Shown: positions 36,660 to 48,389, counted from the stretch's first letter. The stretch is DNA of 64,000 nt from Glandiceps talaboti (GCF_964340395.1 NC_135551.1:6659463-6723462); one strand, 5' to 3'. Program-made: numbers and translations. Notes: a model not told the origin generated them from the letters alone.

Positions 36660-37260
36660 ATGTCCATATTGTTATAATCAAGGAAGGCGGTTTAATTGTC
36701 AAAAATCATAAATTTATACACATTGCACATGTACTCATTATTATGGTTGACATATATACCAAAATATATGAATTTTGAAGCTTGTATTCTAAAGATATAT
36801 CCTAATTACAAAAAAGTGATAAATCATGTAAAGTAGTCAATAAACTGAAAAAGGTATGGCAACAGACTTTATAGGATTTGTTTGCGTTGTTATGCGTTGT
36901 TATGGTTGATGTATTTGACAAATTGTATGGAATTTGAAGTGTGCATTTGTAAGGTGAAAATTACTCATTAAATGCAAACGCTCGGGTGACAGAATTCATC
37001 ATTTGACATGTGTTCCTTGTTATGGTTGTTATATGAACCAACTTTAAGTGAAATTTTACTATTGCTTTCTATAGATATGCTTTAATTACAAAATATCATT
37101 AATTATGTAAATTACTCGGTATAACTAAATATTGTACAAACATGGTTGATATATGTACAAAATGTTGTGGAATTTAAAGAGTGTATTCTCTAGATTAAGC
37201 TTAATTACTGAAAATAATTAACCATGCAAATTGTTCATTAAAACTATTAGCTACATCAAC
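36660..37260 (-). repeat. Tandem repeat E array, reverse orientation
   Basis: The units read ttatggttgatatatgtacc, then gaatttgaagtgtgcattct and taattactgaaaataattaa. They are reverse complements of the 33720-34560 units. At least three diverged units are seen. The second discoidin-like exon therefore sits between two opposed arrays of one family. Confidence 0.75.
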
Positions 37261-37555
37261 AAGTTGTAAACGAGATATGCATTTTCTTGAATTGAATTTG
37301 AAGCATTACGGTAAAGGTTAGGGTTAGGATTATCAGTACGGTATTATAGTAGTATTGCTCCGGATTGGGGCAAGGCAATGGACATAGCGAAAAAGGCACG
37401 AACGTCTGTCGACAGTCTGGTAAAGCAGTTATATGCATGATATTTTAATAATTAATTGTGTACCGGAATAATCACGAAACTAAGCGATTTTACATTGTCA
37501 ATTTGCTATTGAAATAGTGATTCAAATAATTTCTTACTTGTTATTGTTTCAATAG

Positions 37556-37828
37556 ACGTCCAGCTGGAAAATTTCACATATCGACATGTTCTGGTTGAAC
37601 TTGAGATGCCGGGGAATGCTACATATCTTTACATGCATGCATGGATTCAAACTGCTGATGACTGTATCCGATTATGCCTTCGTTGGATGGAAAACTACTG
37701 TGACTGTATCATGTTTAACGCTCCTTTGAATCGATGCATCATGTTAAAAGAATGTTATTGGCAATACGATATTCCAGTGACCCTCTATGATTCCATTTAT
37801 TGGCAATATTACGTACGTCATACCAATG
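37556..37828 (+). CDS. Exon: PAN/apple-like domain
   Basis: The acceptor is ttattgtttcaatag and the donor gtatgt; 273 bp, phase 1 to phase 1. The peptide has the PAN core: TADDCIRLCLRWMENYCDC, then IMFNAPLNRCIMLKECYW. A C-x3-C helix followed by a Cys strand (CxxFxx...C.L) is the usual PAN/apple signature. Six cysteines cluster here. PAN modules mediate protein or carbohydrate contacts in extracellular proteins. Confidence 0.75.
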
Positions 37829-37939
37829 GTATGTTTAATCCAATATTATGCTAATTTACAAGGTCTGAAAACATGCGTTCATAGTTAGATATGGATCTGG
37901 AAAAATACTGCATAACACTCCAGATGGAGTCAAACATGC

Positions 37940-38190
37940 AGGAACTGGTGTGCACATGAGTGGCTATTCTAGCTGATTTATGAGCTCGATGATGGCCGAC
38001 TTAAATTCTTTCGGATCTTCTATGGTAGTTGTTAAATATGGTATAGTTTCCCAGTCTTTTACAGTTTGTGGGAAAAAGCTGAATTTGAAACAGTCTTTGT
38101 TAGCTGGTGTAATTTGATAACAGTTGCTGTGTTGGTGTCGTGATTAATCGGCTGAAGGATATCATTCACCAGTAGGGATAGGAGCCTTGT
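37940..38190 (-). mobile_element. 3' end of a LINE reverse-transcriptase ORF
   Basis: On the minus strand, frame ending at about 37967, I read PANKDCFKFSFFPQTVKDWE, then TIPYLTTTIEDPKEFKSAII. This is the common C-terminal motif of LINE proteins (FP-T-I/V-RDWN-LP). Only the last 60 or so codons remain. A (TTTGA)n tract at about 38222-38268 lies upstream in its orientation. Confidence 0.7.
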
Positions 38191-38362
38191 CTACCTTAGT
38201 CTTAAATACATCGTCTGAGATTAAGTCTGATTTGATTTAATTTGATTTGATTTGATTTGATTTGGTATAACAAAGCATCTTTATCAATTTAATGATCTTC
38301 CTCAAAACAATCACCTTACAAGGTCAAGAGGTCAAACACACTAATTTTTTTCTTGATTGTGT

Positions 38363-38392
38363 GTCGCCGTCGTTGTCGTCGTCGTCATCGTC

Positions 38393-38425
<33 letters not shown>

Positions 38426-38427
38426 TC

Positions 38428-38459
<32 letters not shown>

Positions 38460-38490
38460 TGTTGTTGTTGTTGCTGCTGCTGCTGTTGAT
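38363..38490. repeat. (GTC)n/(GTT)n trinucleotide tract
   Basis: A compound GTC, GTT and GCT repeat ends about 70 bp before the CUB exon. It stays open in the CUB frame and produces a run of Val and Leu codons that could be mistaken for a membrane segment; the clean acceptor at 38558 shows that it is intron. Confidence 0.9.
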
Positions 38491-38558
38491 GTTTTTTTGT
38501 GCTTTCGATGCCGGTGATGGTGATGATGATGACGAAGCTATACTACTCCCTCTTTCAG

Positions 38559-38987
38559 ATGTAACTAATTGTCAAGATATATCTAGAATATGTATAAGCA
38601 ACATGTTGTGTACACAGTATACATCTGGTATCCTCACAACAAGGGACTTTCCAGTACCTTATCCTGAAATGATGCGATGTTCATGGCAGCTACAAGCCGA
38701 CAATACCTCCTACATAAGTATTGAATTTCAAGAATTCGACATTGGTAGGAGGTCATTAAACTGTCTGTCAGACAGGGTTGAGGTTTATAGTGGACGGAAA
38801 AATAATGATGAAAGAAAAAGGCGGTTCTGTAATCACAACTTCCCGGACAAGAGAATATTATCAGAATTTAATGAAATGTTTGTCACCTTTACATCAGATG
38901 ATGTTAGTGATGGTAGTCGCGGATTTGCTGCGGTGTATGCATTCCACAGTGTGAAGCTTAACATGACGACTAACAATATGCCTACAA
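38559..38987 (+). CDS. Exon: CUB domain
   Basis: The acceptor is ctactccctctttcag and the donor gtaaga; 429 bp, phase 1 to phase 1. The peptide shows a complete CUB domain: TSGILTTRDFPVPYPEMMRC, SWQLQADNTSYISIEFQEFD, then SLNCLSDRVEVYSG, RRFCNHNFPD, EMFVTFTSDDVSDGSRGF. The four canonical cysteines are present. Glu/Asp residues at the usual calcium site (EFQEFD and SDRVEVY) are kept, so it may be a calcium-binding CUB. Two extra cysteines lie in the N-terminal lead. Confidence 0.92.
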
Positions 38988-40395
38988 GTAAGATATTTAT
39001 TTGAACCTTTTGAAATGTGATTGCAAATCAAATTGTATGGGTGAGTTGCGAGTGGGACTCTAAATATGGCCAAAATTCAATGAGGTTGTATGGTAGTTGG
39101 GTTAGATGTCACCAACTATGTGATTGCTATTTTCAGATCAAGTTGGAAAGCTGAACATTTTGGGTTGATTTGTCTATGGAAAATATTGGCGATCCATCTC
39201 CGGATCAGTAGTAGTGGTACAAAGCTTGAATTTGGTATTTTTGGTATTGTCCAGAATTCAAGAGTAAACGTCCCATGTTAGCTGTTGTGTCACCTCAGGC
39301 TGTACCAGGATCTTATATAGGAAGCAAATCTAAGGAGACATAACTCAAACAGAAACACATAAATTACCTTTTGGTTGAATGACATATAGTTCGATTTTCC
39401 AGCAAAAGGAGTGATGTAATGGAACTCCCTAATTTAGTTGCAGCCTAGAATCAAAGTTCTTTTGGGTGTGCTTTTCTCCGTGAAGTCCTGCTCACGGAGT
39501 GCATTCAAATCAGTGTCCCTTGTTCAAGGCCACTTTGCAATCTGAAAAGTATTTCAGATAAAATACACTGGCTTCAACCGTATACGTCACCAACATTTTA
39601 TTTAAATTAATGTTCATTCCGTAATACAAATATGGTTAACTAACAAACTCTTCACAACAAACATTCATTATTTTACCTTATTTAGAAATGTTCATTAATA
39701 CACTTAATTAGACTCAGAAATAAACAGCTGGAACGTCATTCTAGAATATTTTTACTTAAAAGAGCTGTTGAAATCATTTGGGACACAATTTATCACATGT
39801 TGTGACACATGTGACCTCTACTTAATAAGAGAGAAAAAACATTAACATGACCTGATATTCTGCTCTGTCTCTTTAATCAATTTAACCTTACATGAGTTTT
39901 CTTGCTAGATTTATTTGTTTACATGAAACTAAACGTTTACAACTTGTGACTCGTAACATTAGTTGAAGCTTCATTTTAGTCACTTTAAAACCATGTTCAG
40001 GGTCTCTTCATCAGTTGCAGTTGTTGTAATAAAATACTGTACACATATTTGTTTGTCCAAAGTTAAATTGTACAATTTTTCATCAACAGTGAATGAGACC
40101 CATGAGATTTCATGCATGGTGAACTACATTCGAGATATGTCCCTCTCTGCATGAATTTCATCTCATAGACATGTCCATAGTTATAATTATAGTTGTGTAG
40201 ATTTCAAAAAAGCCAGTTTTCAGTTTGTCGAACGCTGCATCAGCTATTTCGAGTGATTCCAAAAAGCCCATGCTACATCCACACATGTGTGTGTAAAATT
40301 GAAAATGACATAGTACTCCATTCTACTAGACTTGTTCTATACACTATAATTATTACCAACAGTTTTGATTGAACGCAATTATCTTTCAAACATAG
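38988..40395. other. Intron between CUB and lectin exons, no feature
   Basis: No exon, transposon ORF or clear repeat is visible. An alternative upstream acceptor for the lectin exon exists at 40362 (ttattaccaacag), also giving phase 1. Confidence 0.45.
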
Positions 40396-40596
40396 ATATG
40401 ACATGTCCGCAAGATTGGGTTTTCTATCAGGACCATTGTTATCGGTTATTCCACGAACCTACCAAAGTTACATGGTTGGAGAGTGAAAACCAATGCAAAC
40501 AAAACAATGCATCACTAACAAGTATATTATCAGAGACTGAGGCAAATTTCTTACACAAGTTTATCTCCGACCATCCGAGACACTGGATATATATCG
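40396..40596 (+). CDS. Exon: C-type lectin domain, part 1
   Basis: The acceptor chosen is caaacatag, directly before the lectin start; using the acceptor at 40362 would add 11 residues in the same frame. The donor is gtaagt and the exit is phase 1. The peptide starts MTCPQDWVFYQDHCYRLF and contains VTWLESENQCKQNNASLTSI, then TEANFLHKFI and RHWIYIG, the classic first half of a CTLD (C-P..W...CY, A/E-C...L-A.I.s..E..F). Confidence 0.88.
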
Positions 40597-40686
40597 GTAA
40601 GTATTGTGCAATATGTAATATAGAACATAATTTCTTATAAAATGAGTCTGAGTGAAATGTTTAGACATATATGGGTTCATTTGCAG

Positions 40687-40768
40687 GGTTAACAGATGAA
40701 GAAAATGAAGGCAAATATCATTGGTCAGATGGTTCACAAGTGTTGTATTTCGACTGGAGTTCAAGTGG
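40687..40768 (+). CDS. Exon: C-type lectin domain, part 2
   Basis: The acceptor is ttcatttgcag and the donor gtaagt; 82 bp, entering in phase 1 and leaving in phase 2. The peptide is GLTDEENEGKYHWSDGSQVL, then YFDWSSS. The WIG(L)-type core and W-x-DG-x phrase match the CTLD core. Confidence 0.9.
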
Positions 40769-40939
40769 GTAAGTCATATTTCAGATGCTTTTGCTTTTTT
40801 TAGTCGAGCACTGATTTCATAATGTATAATGCAACGGCGCTGTTCTTTATCAAGTGACATTTTGTAATCTACTATAAACAATATTCTGTTACTTAGCATG
40901 TATCTAAATCTCGTTCTTAACGTGTCTATATGTCTACAG

Positions 40940-41091
40940 GTCACAGCCTGATGGCAGTGTATATCAAGATTGTGTAGCTCTTTATTTAGATAATCTACAT
41001 TCTCATAATCACTGGTACGACATACTATGTGATGCTAATCTTACAGGTTTGTTTCTATGCAAACAAGAAGCAATAAAGAACTCAACTACTA
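40940..41091 (+). CDS. Exon: C-type lectin domain, part 3 (QPD and WYD)
   Basis: The acceptor is ctatatgtctacag and the donor gtaagt; 152 bp, entering in phase 2 and leaving in phase 1. The peptide SQPDGSVYQDCVALYLDN, then HWYDILCDANL and GLFLCKQEA completes the CTLD. QPD at the first calcium-ligand position is the motif associated with galactose-type binding, and WYD stands at the usual WND position. All four core cysteines are present over the three exons. Sugar specificity is a prediction from motif knowledge. Confidence 0.9.
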
Positions 41092-41636
41092 GTAAGTATA
41101 CTTATCTCGAATGTAAAGCCAAGACAGAGAAAACACACAGGCCCATGGAAACCTTCCTTTTGTGGGGGCGGGAAACACAGAAAGGAAAATATTTAGGTTG
41201 TGTGGATACAGTTGGCACTATTTTGGGACTTCACACTGAGAAAGGGAGGATCTCTACCAATGTACAGCAGATTTTGTGACTTTGTGACTAAGACTAGTAA
41301 ATATTTAAACCTTCTGACACTTGTCGACAATGAAATAACTGACATTTTAAAGGTGTGAAAGCAGCAGATATTGTCACAGTCTATTTTACAGTTGTACTTG
41401 GACACCTATTTAAAAATCTGACCAAATTGTAGCAATCTTATACCTCAAAAACATAAGTGCTTGGACACATTGATTCCAACAATTATCTTACTTGTACTTT
41501 GATGCTAAACACAAAGCAGGGGCAAATAAAGTTATGTAAAGAGAAATAATCTGTGACAAGTATTTCTTCCAGAGAGAGACTGCGAATGTCTTGAATGATA
41601 GTGAAAATAGCCAAGTCTACAGAACCCCAGGGCAAG

Positions 41637-41905
41637 GATAAAGATGGCTCTGACCACAGGGTCAGCACATAGATGGCCCTGACCATAGGATCAGTATAAA
41701 GATGGCCCTGACCACAGGGTCAGCACAAAGATGGCTCTGACCACAGGGTCAGTACAAATATGACCCTGATCTCAGGGCCAGTGTAAAGATGGTCCTGACG
41801 AGAGGGTCAACACAAAGATGGCCCTGACGAGAGGGTCACCACAAAGATGGTCCTGACTACAGGGCCTGCACAAAGTTGATCCTGACCTGAGTACAGGGTC
41901 TTAAC
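41637..41905. repeat. 30-bp minisatellite, about nine units
   Basis: The unit is approximately aaagatggccctgaccacag followed by ggtcagcac. The first seven or so units are well conserved and the last ones drift. Each unit contains a small inverted repeat (ccctga...tcaggg-like), so single strands could form serial hairpins. It is intronic. Confidence 0.9.
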
Positions 41906-42152
41906 AAAGAAGTCAAATGAGGAGAATATTTAAACTTTACCATATTCCAATATGTAATTTTAAGTAAAGGGGATGATTGGAAGAAAATGTGCTTAACCAC
42001 TGTGCAAATTGAGTTAAAACCATGTTATTATTGTCATTTGATTGACACCATTAACATGGAAATGTAAATTCCTAACTACATCATGAAATTGTATTATTTG
42101 TGATAAACTAAAGTTGAATTATGATGTAAGTAGTTTTTAGCCAAATTTACCT

Positions 42153-42413
42153 GCACTATACGAAAAGTCAAATTTACCCACCTTTACCCAACCTTTACCC
42201 TAGGTGAGACGCACCTAACCACCATCTCTGTCCAGGGGTAGTACGAGACGAAGTACCACTTTTGACTGTCTACAACCCCCAGGTGAGAGATCACCAGGGG
42301 TAAATTAAGTCAAAGGTGGTACTTCGTCTCATACTACCCACATTTACACATCCTCTGCCCAAGATTTACCCCGGTGGAAAGATAAGGGTCAAATATGACT
42401 TTTCGTATAGTGC
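42153..42413. mobile_element. 261-bp foldback MITE
   Basis: The ends are gcactatacgaaaagtcaaa at 42153 and its reverse complement at 42394-42413 (with one mismatch). An inner pair, ggtagtacgagacgaagtac (about 42236) against the complement of gtacttcgtctcatactacc (about 42322), extends the symmetry. It encodes no protein. No target duplication is obvious. Confidence 0.85.
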
Positions 42414-43161
42414 TGATATCCAATTATCCCAAAATAGTTCCAATCATGTTACAGACAGACAAATGCATCACATAAGACTTCCTTTCGGGAGGTAAACACT
42501 TTTGTAAACAAAATTACATCAACCAAATAGCTTTCGCAATTCCAAAGATATTTGGACTTGTAAGGGAAACTGGTATGGTAAAATAAACTATTTTAAAATT
42601 TTTATTCTACTCTATCAAATGTCTGGCAAATATCTTCATAAAATCCATATTCAGGGTTTCAGAGTAAGTATATAGCAGTTGTACCAACTCTAGTTTTTGG
42701 ATGTCAAATTATATTGTATAGGCCTTACGTTTGTGTTTCGACGAAAATGACGTCTTTAGAGGTGGGAGGTGTTTGGAACCTGGGCAATACTTTACAAGTT
42801 ATCCAAATAACACCTTGTGCCATCTGTCGCCACCATGCACATCTGGAATTTGATAAAGCAAAGTACACTGAGATTCGATCGAATCACAACAATTACAAAG
42901 TAGATTCATCCGATTTTCAAATACTGGTGACAAGCATATCTTCACTGTATATTCACAAAACGCTACAATTAGGCTTGCAAGTATCAATATATGGTATCTA
43001 ATGCTATCAATAAACAATCACCTTGTGTTAGTATACACCTTGGGTTATGACAAATTGACTCCATACACACACCGGCCAATCACGCACAAATGTCCCGAAC
43101 TCGTTAAAATCATGGACATCTAGTTTCTAGTAGTTTACTGTTTATTTCTTTTAAATTTAAG

Positions 43162-43212
43162 TAATGGATGAAATACAGAATGGTACTTTCTTAGGATTTG
43201 GATCAATGAATC
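43162..43212 (+). CDS. Tentative small linker exon
   Basis: A 51-bp stretch between a pyrimidine-rich acceptor (tttcttttaaatttaag) and a strong donor (gtaagt) is open in the required frame and phase 1 at both ends, coding MDEIQNGTFLGFGSMN. There is no domain. Phase agreement could be chance; the gene model works with or without it. Confidence 0.3.
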
Positions 43213-43739
43213 GTAAGTATTATTCAAACCTTTTATGTGTTAATAATTCTCACTGTTAGATCTAGAAATTAATTAAAGAAAAAATAATGTATTGGCTGTT
43301 TGTTTTATTCAATTGAAGTAATAACTTACATATCCGTACATCAGTCACATCAATGTTATTTATCACAAATCTACCACATTCGAGTCGGTAGATTATGTTA
43401 TTGGAAACATTGCAGGCATGCTTCTCCAGGATGATTCCACAGCATATTTTATGCGATGACAGATTACGCACACTGAAATTGACAAACTTTGAACCAGGTG
43501 GATGAGAAGTCATTTGCTGAAAATGTACAGACTTGTCATTGGATATACTCTCGTTGTTTTATCGTACAGTATTGTGGTTTTCAAAGTATCTTATTTAGGG
43601 CGTTTACTCAAACTTACTCAGTTTTTGTGTTCACCATATGAGAAATTTGAAGGGGGTTAATTAGACTTGATACCAGATTTAAACTGAATGCCTTCCGAAA
43701 GAGCGAAGTCGTTAGATTTTCGTTCCGACTCACAATAAT

Positions 43740-44450
43740 TGTTGGAATGCAACAGAACATTTGCGATTAGTTATGTTTGAAGTATGTACTAAATTGAATT
43801 GAATTTTAAAAATGCATTTTCAAGATATAGCTAAATTACTGAAAACTGTCAGTTATACAAATGAATCATTAGAACTAAGACATTTTCAGAACATGTGCGA
43901 CTAGTTATGTTTGAATTATGTACAAAATTATAATGAATTTGAGGAATGCAATGTTAAGATATAGCCTAACTACAGAACATAATAAATTATGCTATTAACA
44001 TTTACATCGATAAGATTCATTAGACATGTATACCTTGGTATCACATATGGATGTACGAACTTATATAGAACTTCAAGCTTGCTCTCTTCATATTAATCCT
44101 AATTACTGGAAATCATTAATTTGCAAATGACTCTTTCAAAAATTTAAAGCTATATCACAGGTTTCCCATGATAAGTGTGTTTTGTTATGTTTGAAGTATG
44201 TACCAAATTATATATCAATTTGAAGAGTGCATTCTAAAAATATAGCCAAATTACTGAAAATTATTAATTATACAAAATGAGTCATTAAAACTACAAGCTA
44301 TATTATCAAACTCCATATGACACATGCACATTGTTTATATCAATGTACACTACTAAATTTATTGAATTTGAAGTATGCATTCACCGAAAACAATTAATTA
44401 CGCAACTATCTCATTATCAATAACGCAATGTTTACCAAAACCTAATCAAT
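43740..44450 (-). repeat. Tandem repeat E, third array (reverse orientation)
   Basis: Units such as gttatgtttgaagtatgtac, then aatttgaagagtgcattcta and ccaaattactgaaaattatt recur every 130-150 bp, in the same orientation as 36660-37260. At least four units are seen. A CATA and AAAC microsatellite (44506-44566) follows. Confidence 0.7.
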
Positions 44451-44511
44451 TCTAGCCATTACCCTAACATGTATTGACCCATCCATTTTGAAAAAATCGA
44501 TGACACATACA

Positions 44512-44543
<32 letters not shown>

Positions 44544-44639
44544 AACAAACAAACAAACAAACAAACCAACTAACTAACAGATACACATACTATCCATAAC
44601 TAATATATAACCTTCCTTAGTGAAGATAAAATGTACCAA

Positions 44640-46760
44640 CACCCCACATTTACCCATCAAGGGAAGGAGGTTGCATATGAATAACATAATTACAATATAG
44701 GTGTCGTACACATTTTTCGTTTCAACTCGTGAGATGAGCCGTCGCAATTGTTAAAATTTGAATTTTGTTATATTAGTGGGTTTTCACCTAAACATAAACG
44801 AACGATATATGCAGACGAAAAACTATTGATATGCAAATACGAACGTAAGCACGAATAGATACCACATATAAATCAACTGAAACCTTATTGTTCTATTGAC
44901 AATATTTAACGTCTTCAGCCCGAGTGGGCGAAAGAGAATGTTCCCTTTGTCAAGTAACTTGCATTTCATTATCACAAGCTTACAGATTTGTCAATACATT
45001 TCTTGTACACCTGTTTGCAGGTGTTAATGTTTTACCTCAGATGTGTTAACTACAGCTCTGGATTCGGATGTAAATGTGTAATTTGAACAAGCGCTTCCAT
45101 TAAATTATATCAAATATTATATTATATTATATATATTTAACAATTTAGACCAAAAGTTGAAAGGATTTGCATATAAATATATTTTTATATAGGTGAATGC
45201 TGTGAAGGGTACACAGAATGAGTACTAGTGTAATTGCTCACCCTTGTGCACAGTAACGGCTGATGAATGAATTCGTTATTGATAGTTTTTCTTGTAAGAG
45301 TGTCGTCCTGTTTAAAATAAGTAATCGGATGTTTGAACAGTGAGTGCATGAAATACATACTTGAATTGATTTTGGTAGAATGAAACGAGGAGATTACTTA
45401 AAATTTCGGAAGTGGATTGTTTCACTTTTAAAAATAACAACCGTCACATTTTTATTGAAGTCATTAAGTTTCCAGAATAAACAGGCAGCATGCCCAGCAA
45501 GTAATACGTTATCCTAGTACATTGTTTACATCTTGTGATCACATCCTATTATAGTAAACACACCTAGGACATGTCTATCTGTAACAAATAGTCTGCATAA
45601 TGGGGTTGTTTGAGAGCTATACATTGTGATCTAGCTATCTATCTATCCATCACATTTTGACCGGGTCTGCGCTATAGTAATTCTTTTTAAATATAGAATT
45701 CATGAAAACATATTTTACAATTAGTTATCAGAGTAATTCAAGCACGTGCTCTAGGGAATTGTCGTGAAAAAATGGCCAGGTGCGGATATGTTATCCGGGT
45801 GCCTGTGACACGTACCGAACGTCAATTTATTTTGGAAGCTATGGGTCAGTATGCTCACAATTATCAACTGATAGCAGATCATGTGTGTGCAAATTTACGC
45901 ATTCTTTCTCGAGATGTGCAAGACATTTACATTATTCGTTCTGCTACTGCAGTAAGACGTAGAATAAGGGATGTTGTCCAACGTCATCAGAACAGGCAAT
46001 TGTTTGCACAAATGGGAAACGACCAGAATTTATGACAGGGGTGGACTCGCAATATTGTGATCATGTTGAACACGTTATGATTATTAATAACTTGATAGCC
46101 AGTTATACAGGATGTATAGTGGGTTTCGTAATGGTGCTGGTCGACAATAACACAACAACCCTATCTTCGAATACATACGTCTTGACTACATCAACATTTG
46201 TTAAAGTTTCACAGCTTTTTGCAACACTTTTGGAGTAGAGATCGGTTATTTGTTTCCGGCTTCTTCGCCTCATCGGCTTCATGCATTCACAAAACAAGTT
46301 ACTTGACTGTGCAGACAGGGGAAAAATAGAAACAAATATATGATATCCTTGTGCAAATAAAATGTGACGTATAAATCGACGAAACTCATTATCTTTTGAC
46401 AATATCGACGAAAGTGGACGAATGCAAATTTTAAAACGAAATCCAACAAAAATCTATTTTTATGCAAATACAGATTGACATATAAATCGACATGGCCAAA
46501 GAAAAACTCATTAGTCTATTGATAATATTAACAACGTGGACGAAAGTGGACTTGTGTAAATTTTAGAACGAAAACATATTTTAGAACGAAAGCCGACGAA
46601 AATCCATTGTTATGCAAATACAGTGCAACGGATAAATCGAAATGACCAACGAAAATGTCATTAATCAATTGAAATATTTGCCTCCAACGAAAGTTGATGT
46701 ATGGAAATTATCATGAGAAAGAGTAAGTACAAAAAACGGAAAGGGAAGGTTGCATGACTG
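44640..46760. repeat. Candidate composite element with internal tandem units
   Basis: The stretch 46320-46700 holds about three units (tatgcaaatacagattgaca, tataaatcgac, then aaactcatta, ttgacaatat). Related text lies at 44800-44930 (gatatgcaaatacgaacg, attgttctattgacaatatt). The edges share aagggaaggaggttgcatat (44659) and aaagggaaggttgcatgact (46739). A direct-repeat-bounded mobile unit is possible. Confidence 0.4.
45772..46035 (+). CDS. Unrecognised 87-codon ORF
   Basis: The frame starts at an ATG and encodes a basic, helix-rich peptide (RTERQFILEAMGQYAHNYQL, then RSATAVRRRIRDVVQRHQNR). The pattern is faintly like a Myb/SANT or other helix-turn-helix DNA-binding region of a transposon protein, but I cannot assign it. 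It lies in the middle of the candidate composite element and in the sense of the host gene. Chance remains possible. Confidence 0.3.
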   Translation: MARCGYVIRVPVTRTERQFILEAMGQYAHNYQLIADHVCANLRILSRDVQDIYIIRSATAVRRRIRDVVQRHQNRQLFAQMGNDQNL

Positions 46761-46864
46761 TGCTGCTCGACAACCCACTACTTGAAATATCAACAAAAAT
46801 CCATACAATTGTAAAACTGCGGAATTAGTTTAAACTACTTGATGCACATTTGTTCATATCCAAG

Positions 46865-46984
46865 ATAACAGTACATGTCCTGAACATCTATACCAATGTA
46901 CAAGTGGAGAATGTGTTCACCTGAGTGATTTTTGCGATGGTATGACCAGCTGCTATGATGGGAACAGTAGCATTTTGAAATGTG
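46865..46984 (+). CDS. Exon: LDLa repeat 1
   Basis: The acceptor is ttcatatccaag and the donor gtaagt; 120 bp, phase 1 to phase 1. The peptide TCPEHLYQCTSGECVHLSDF, then CDGMTSCYDGNSSILKC keeps the six LDLa cysteines. The calcium-cage end (normally D-C-x-D-x-S-D-E) is altered: YDGNSS replaces the usual D-x-SDE, so calcium binding is doubtful. Confidence 0.85.
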
Positions 46985-47066
46985 GTAAGTCTTTATGTTC
47001 CGTGTAACAGAGCAAGGAAAGTGCTCCTTTCTCTTGAGATACTTAACAGAAACTTTGCTTGTTACG

Positions 47067-47069
<3 letters not shown>

Positions 47070-47144
<75 letters not shown>
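47070..47144. repeat. (TA)n microsatellite
   Basis: A pure TA tract of about 37 units starts 85 bp after LDLa exon 1. A longer TA tract at 49767-49862 precedes LDLa exon 2. Confidence 0.95.
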
Positions 47145-47147
<3 letters not shown>

Positions 47148-48389
47148 TTTACCATAATGTTTGCTAGATACAATTTATTTTCATGTCTACTTTTACAAGC
47201 TCGGACCTCTTATTAAGCACCTTATTCATATCATACTTGATAATACACATTTTTCTTCAGTTAAACATAAAAAAACATCTTTGTGTCTCATTAGTGAAAG
47301 CTGCTGCCTTGCAGTTCATAGGCCAATTAATACTACATTGTCTACCACTTCCATTTAGTCTCCAGATTTATTTGGATAGCTTCGTAGTAAGCTGAAGGTA
47401 TTTGTTGTGAAGGAAATTTTATCAAGCGAACCTTGTCAGAACCTCCCCTATAAGAAATTGATTAATCCAACCATCCTGTTCAGAAATATCTGTTGCTATA
47501 TCCTTCTTCATGCAATGTTAGATTTTGTAACTTTTGAAAGTCGTTTAATTCGTTTCCTCTAGGCATCGTTCAGTCATTAATGTAAACAATAATTAGCTGG
47601 CTGACGCCTACTGAGGGACCGGTTAGTTTCTAGTTTCTTCGGCCTTGGTGTGGATTGGTAGGGGGTCACCCTGTTTTTGAAATTGGCAGTAGTGGTTGTC
47701 ATGCTGTTTAGAAAATTATGCATAGGGGGGGGGGGGGTTATTGTGTTTTGGCTTGTGATGGAAGAAACAAATCCTTTTCTACAATGGCATATAGCCTTGT
47801 ATGAAATGTGGTACATGTAAATATTTGTTCTTGTCCATGTTTCTTAAATCAATACTTTAATATTACATGTACTACCCAGCTACCACAATAGTTACAGAAC
47901 ATGTCATGTAAATGCTTGGCTGTTTCACAATCGATGTTTCACTTCAACACTTTGGGGTTATTAAAAGTGAACATAAAGGTTTCGTAATGGTAATCTTCAT
48001 ATATGTTTATAAAAGCAGTTAACAGTAAATTATTCAACTCTTCTGTATGAAATTGTCAGAAGTGATTAATACACTTTATATTTCGTACACTACAGTCATG
48101 TTATCGATGTACAGTACAAATCACGATATCTCATCAGATTCCTGTTTGTTTTTTTATTATACACTAGATACGACCACCTAAAATTCTCTAACATACCAGT
48201 GACTTTACTATACCATAGACCCTACATATGTAGAGTCTATGACTATACATGCGATATTAAATGCCCTATATCAATGTTACGGGCGCATTTGTATGTGACA
48301 CGTGAAATTCTGTTAACACTTACAGTTGCATTAACGTTTCGAGGCTTCAAACCCTATAAATAAGCTAATAAATGCCTTTATAAAAAAAA
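47145..48389. other. Intron stretch without recognised feature
   Basis: AT-rich with a G-run at about 47727-47737. No exon or transposon ORF is found. Confidence 0.45.

Noticed and set aside
38357-38558. Valine- and leucine-rich segment upstream of CUB that looks like a membrane helix
   Set aside because: It is a GTC/GTT trinucleotide repeat before a clean splice acceptor (ctactccctctttcag), so it is intron.
41637-41905. CRISPR-like array (regular 30-bp units)
   Set aside because: Units are contiguous with no unique spacers and the DNA is animal intron; it is a minisatellite.
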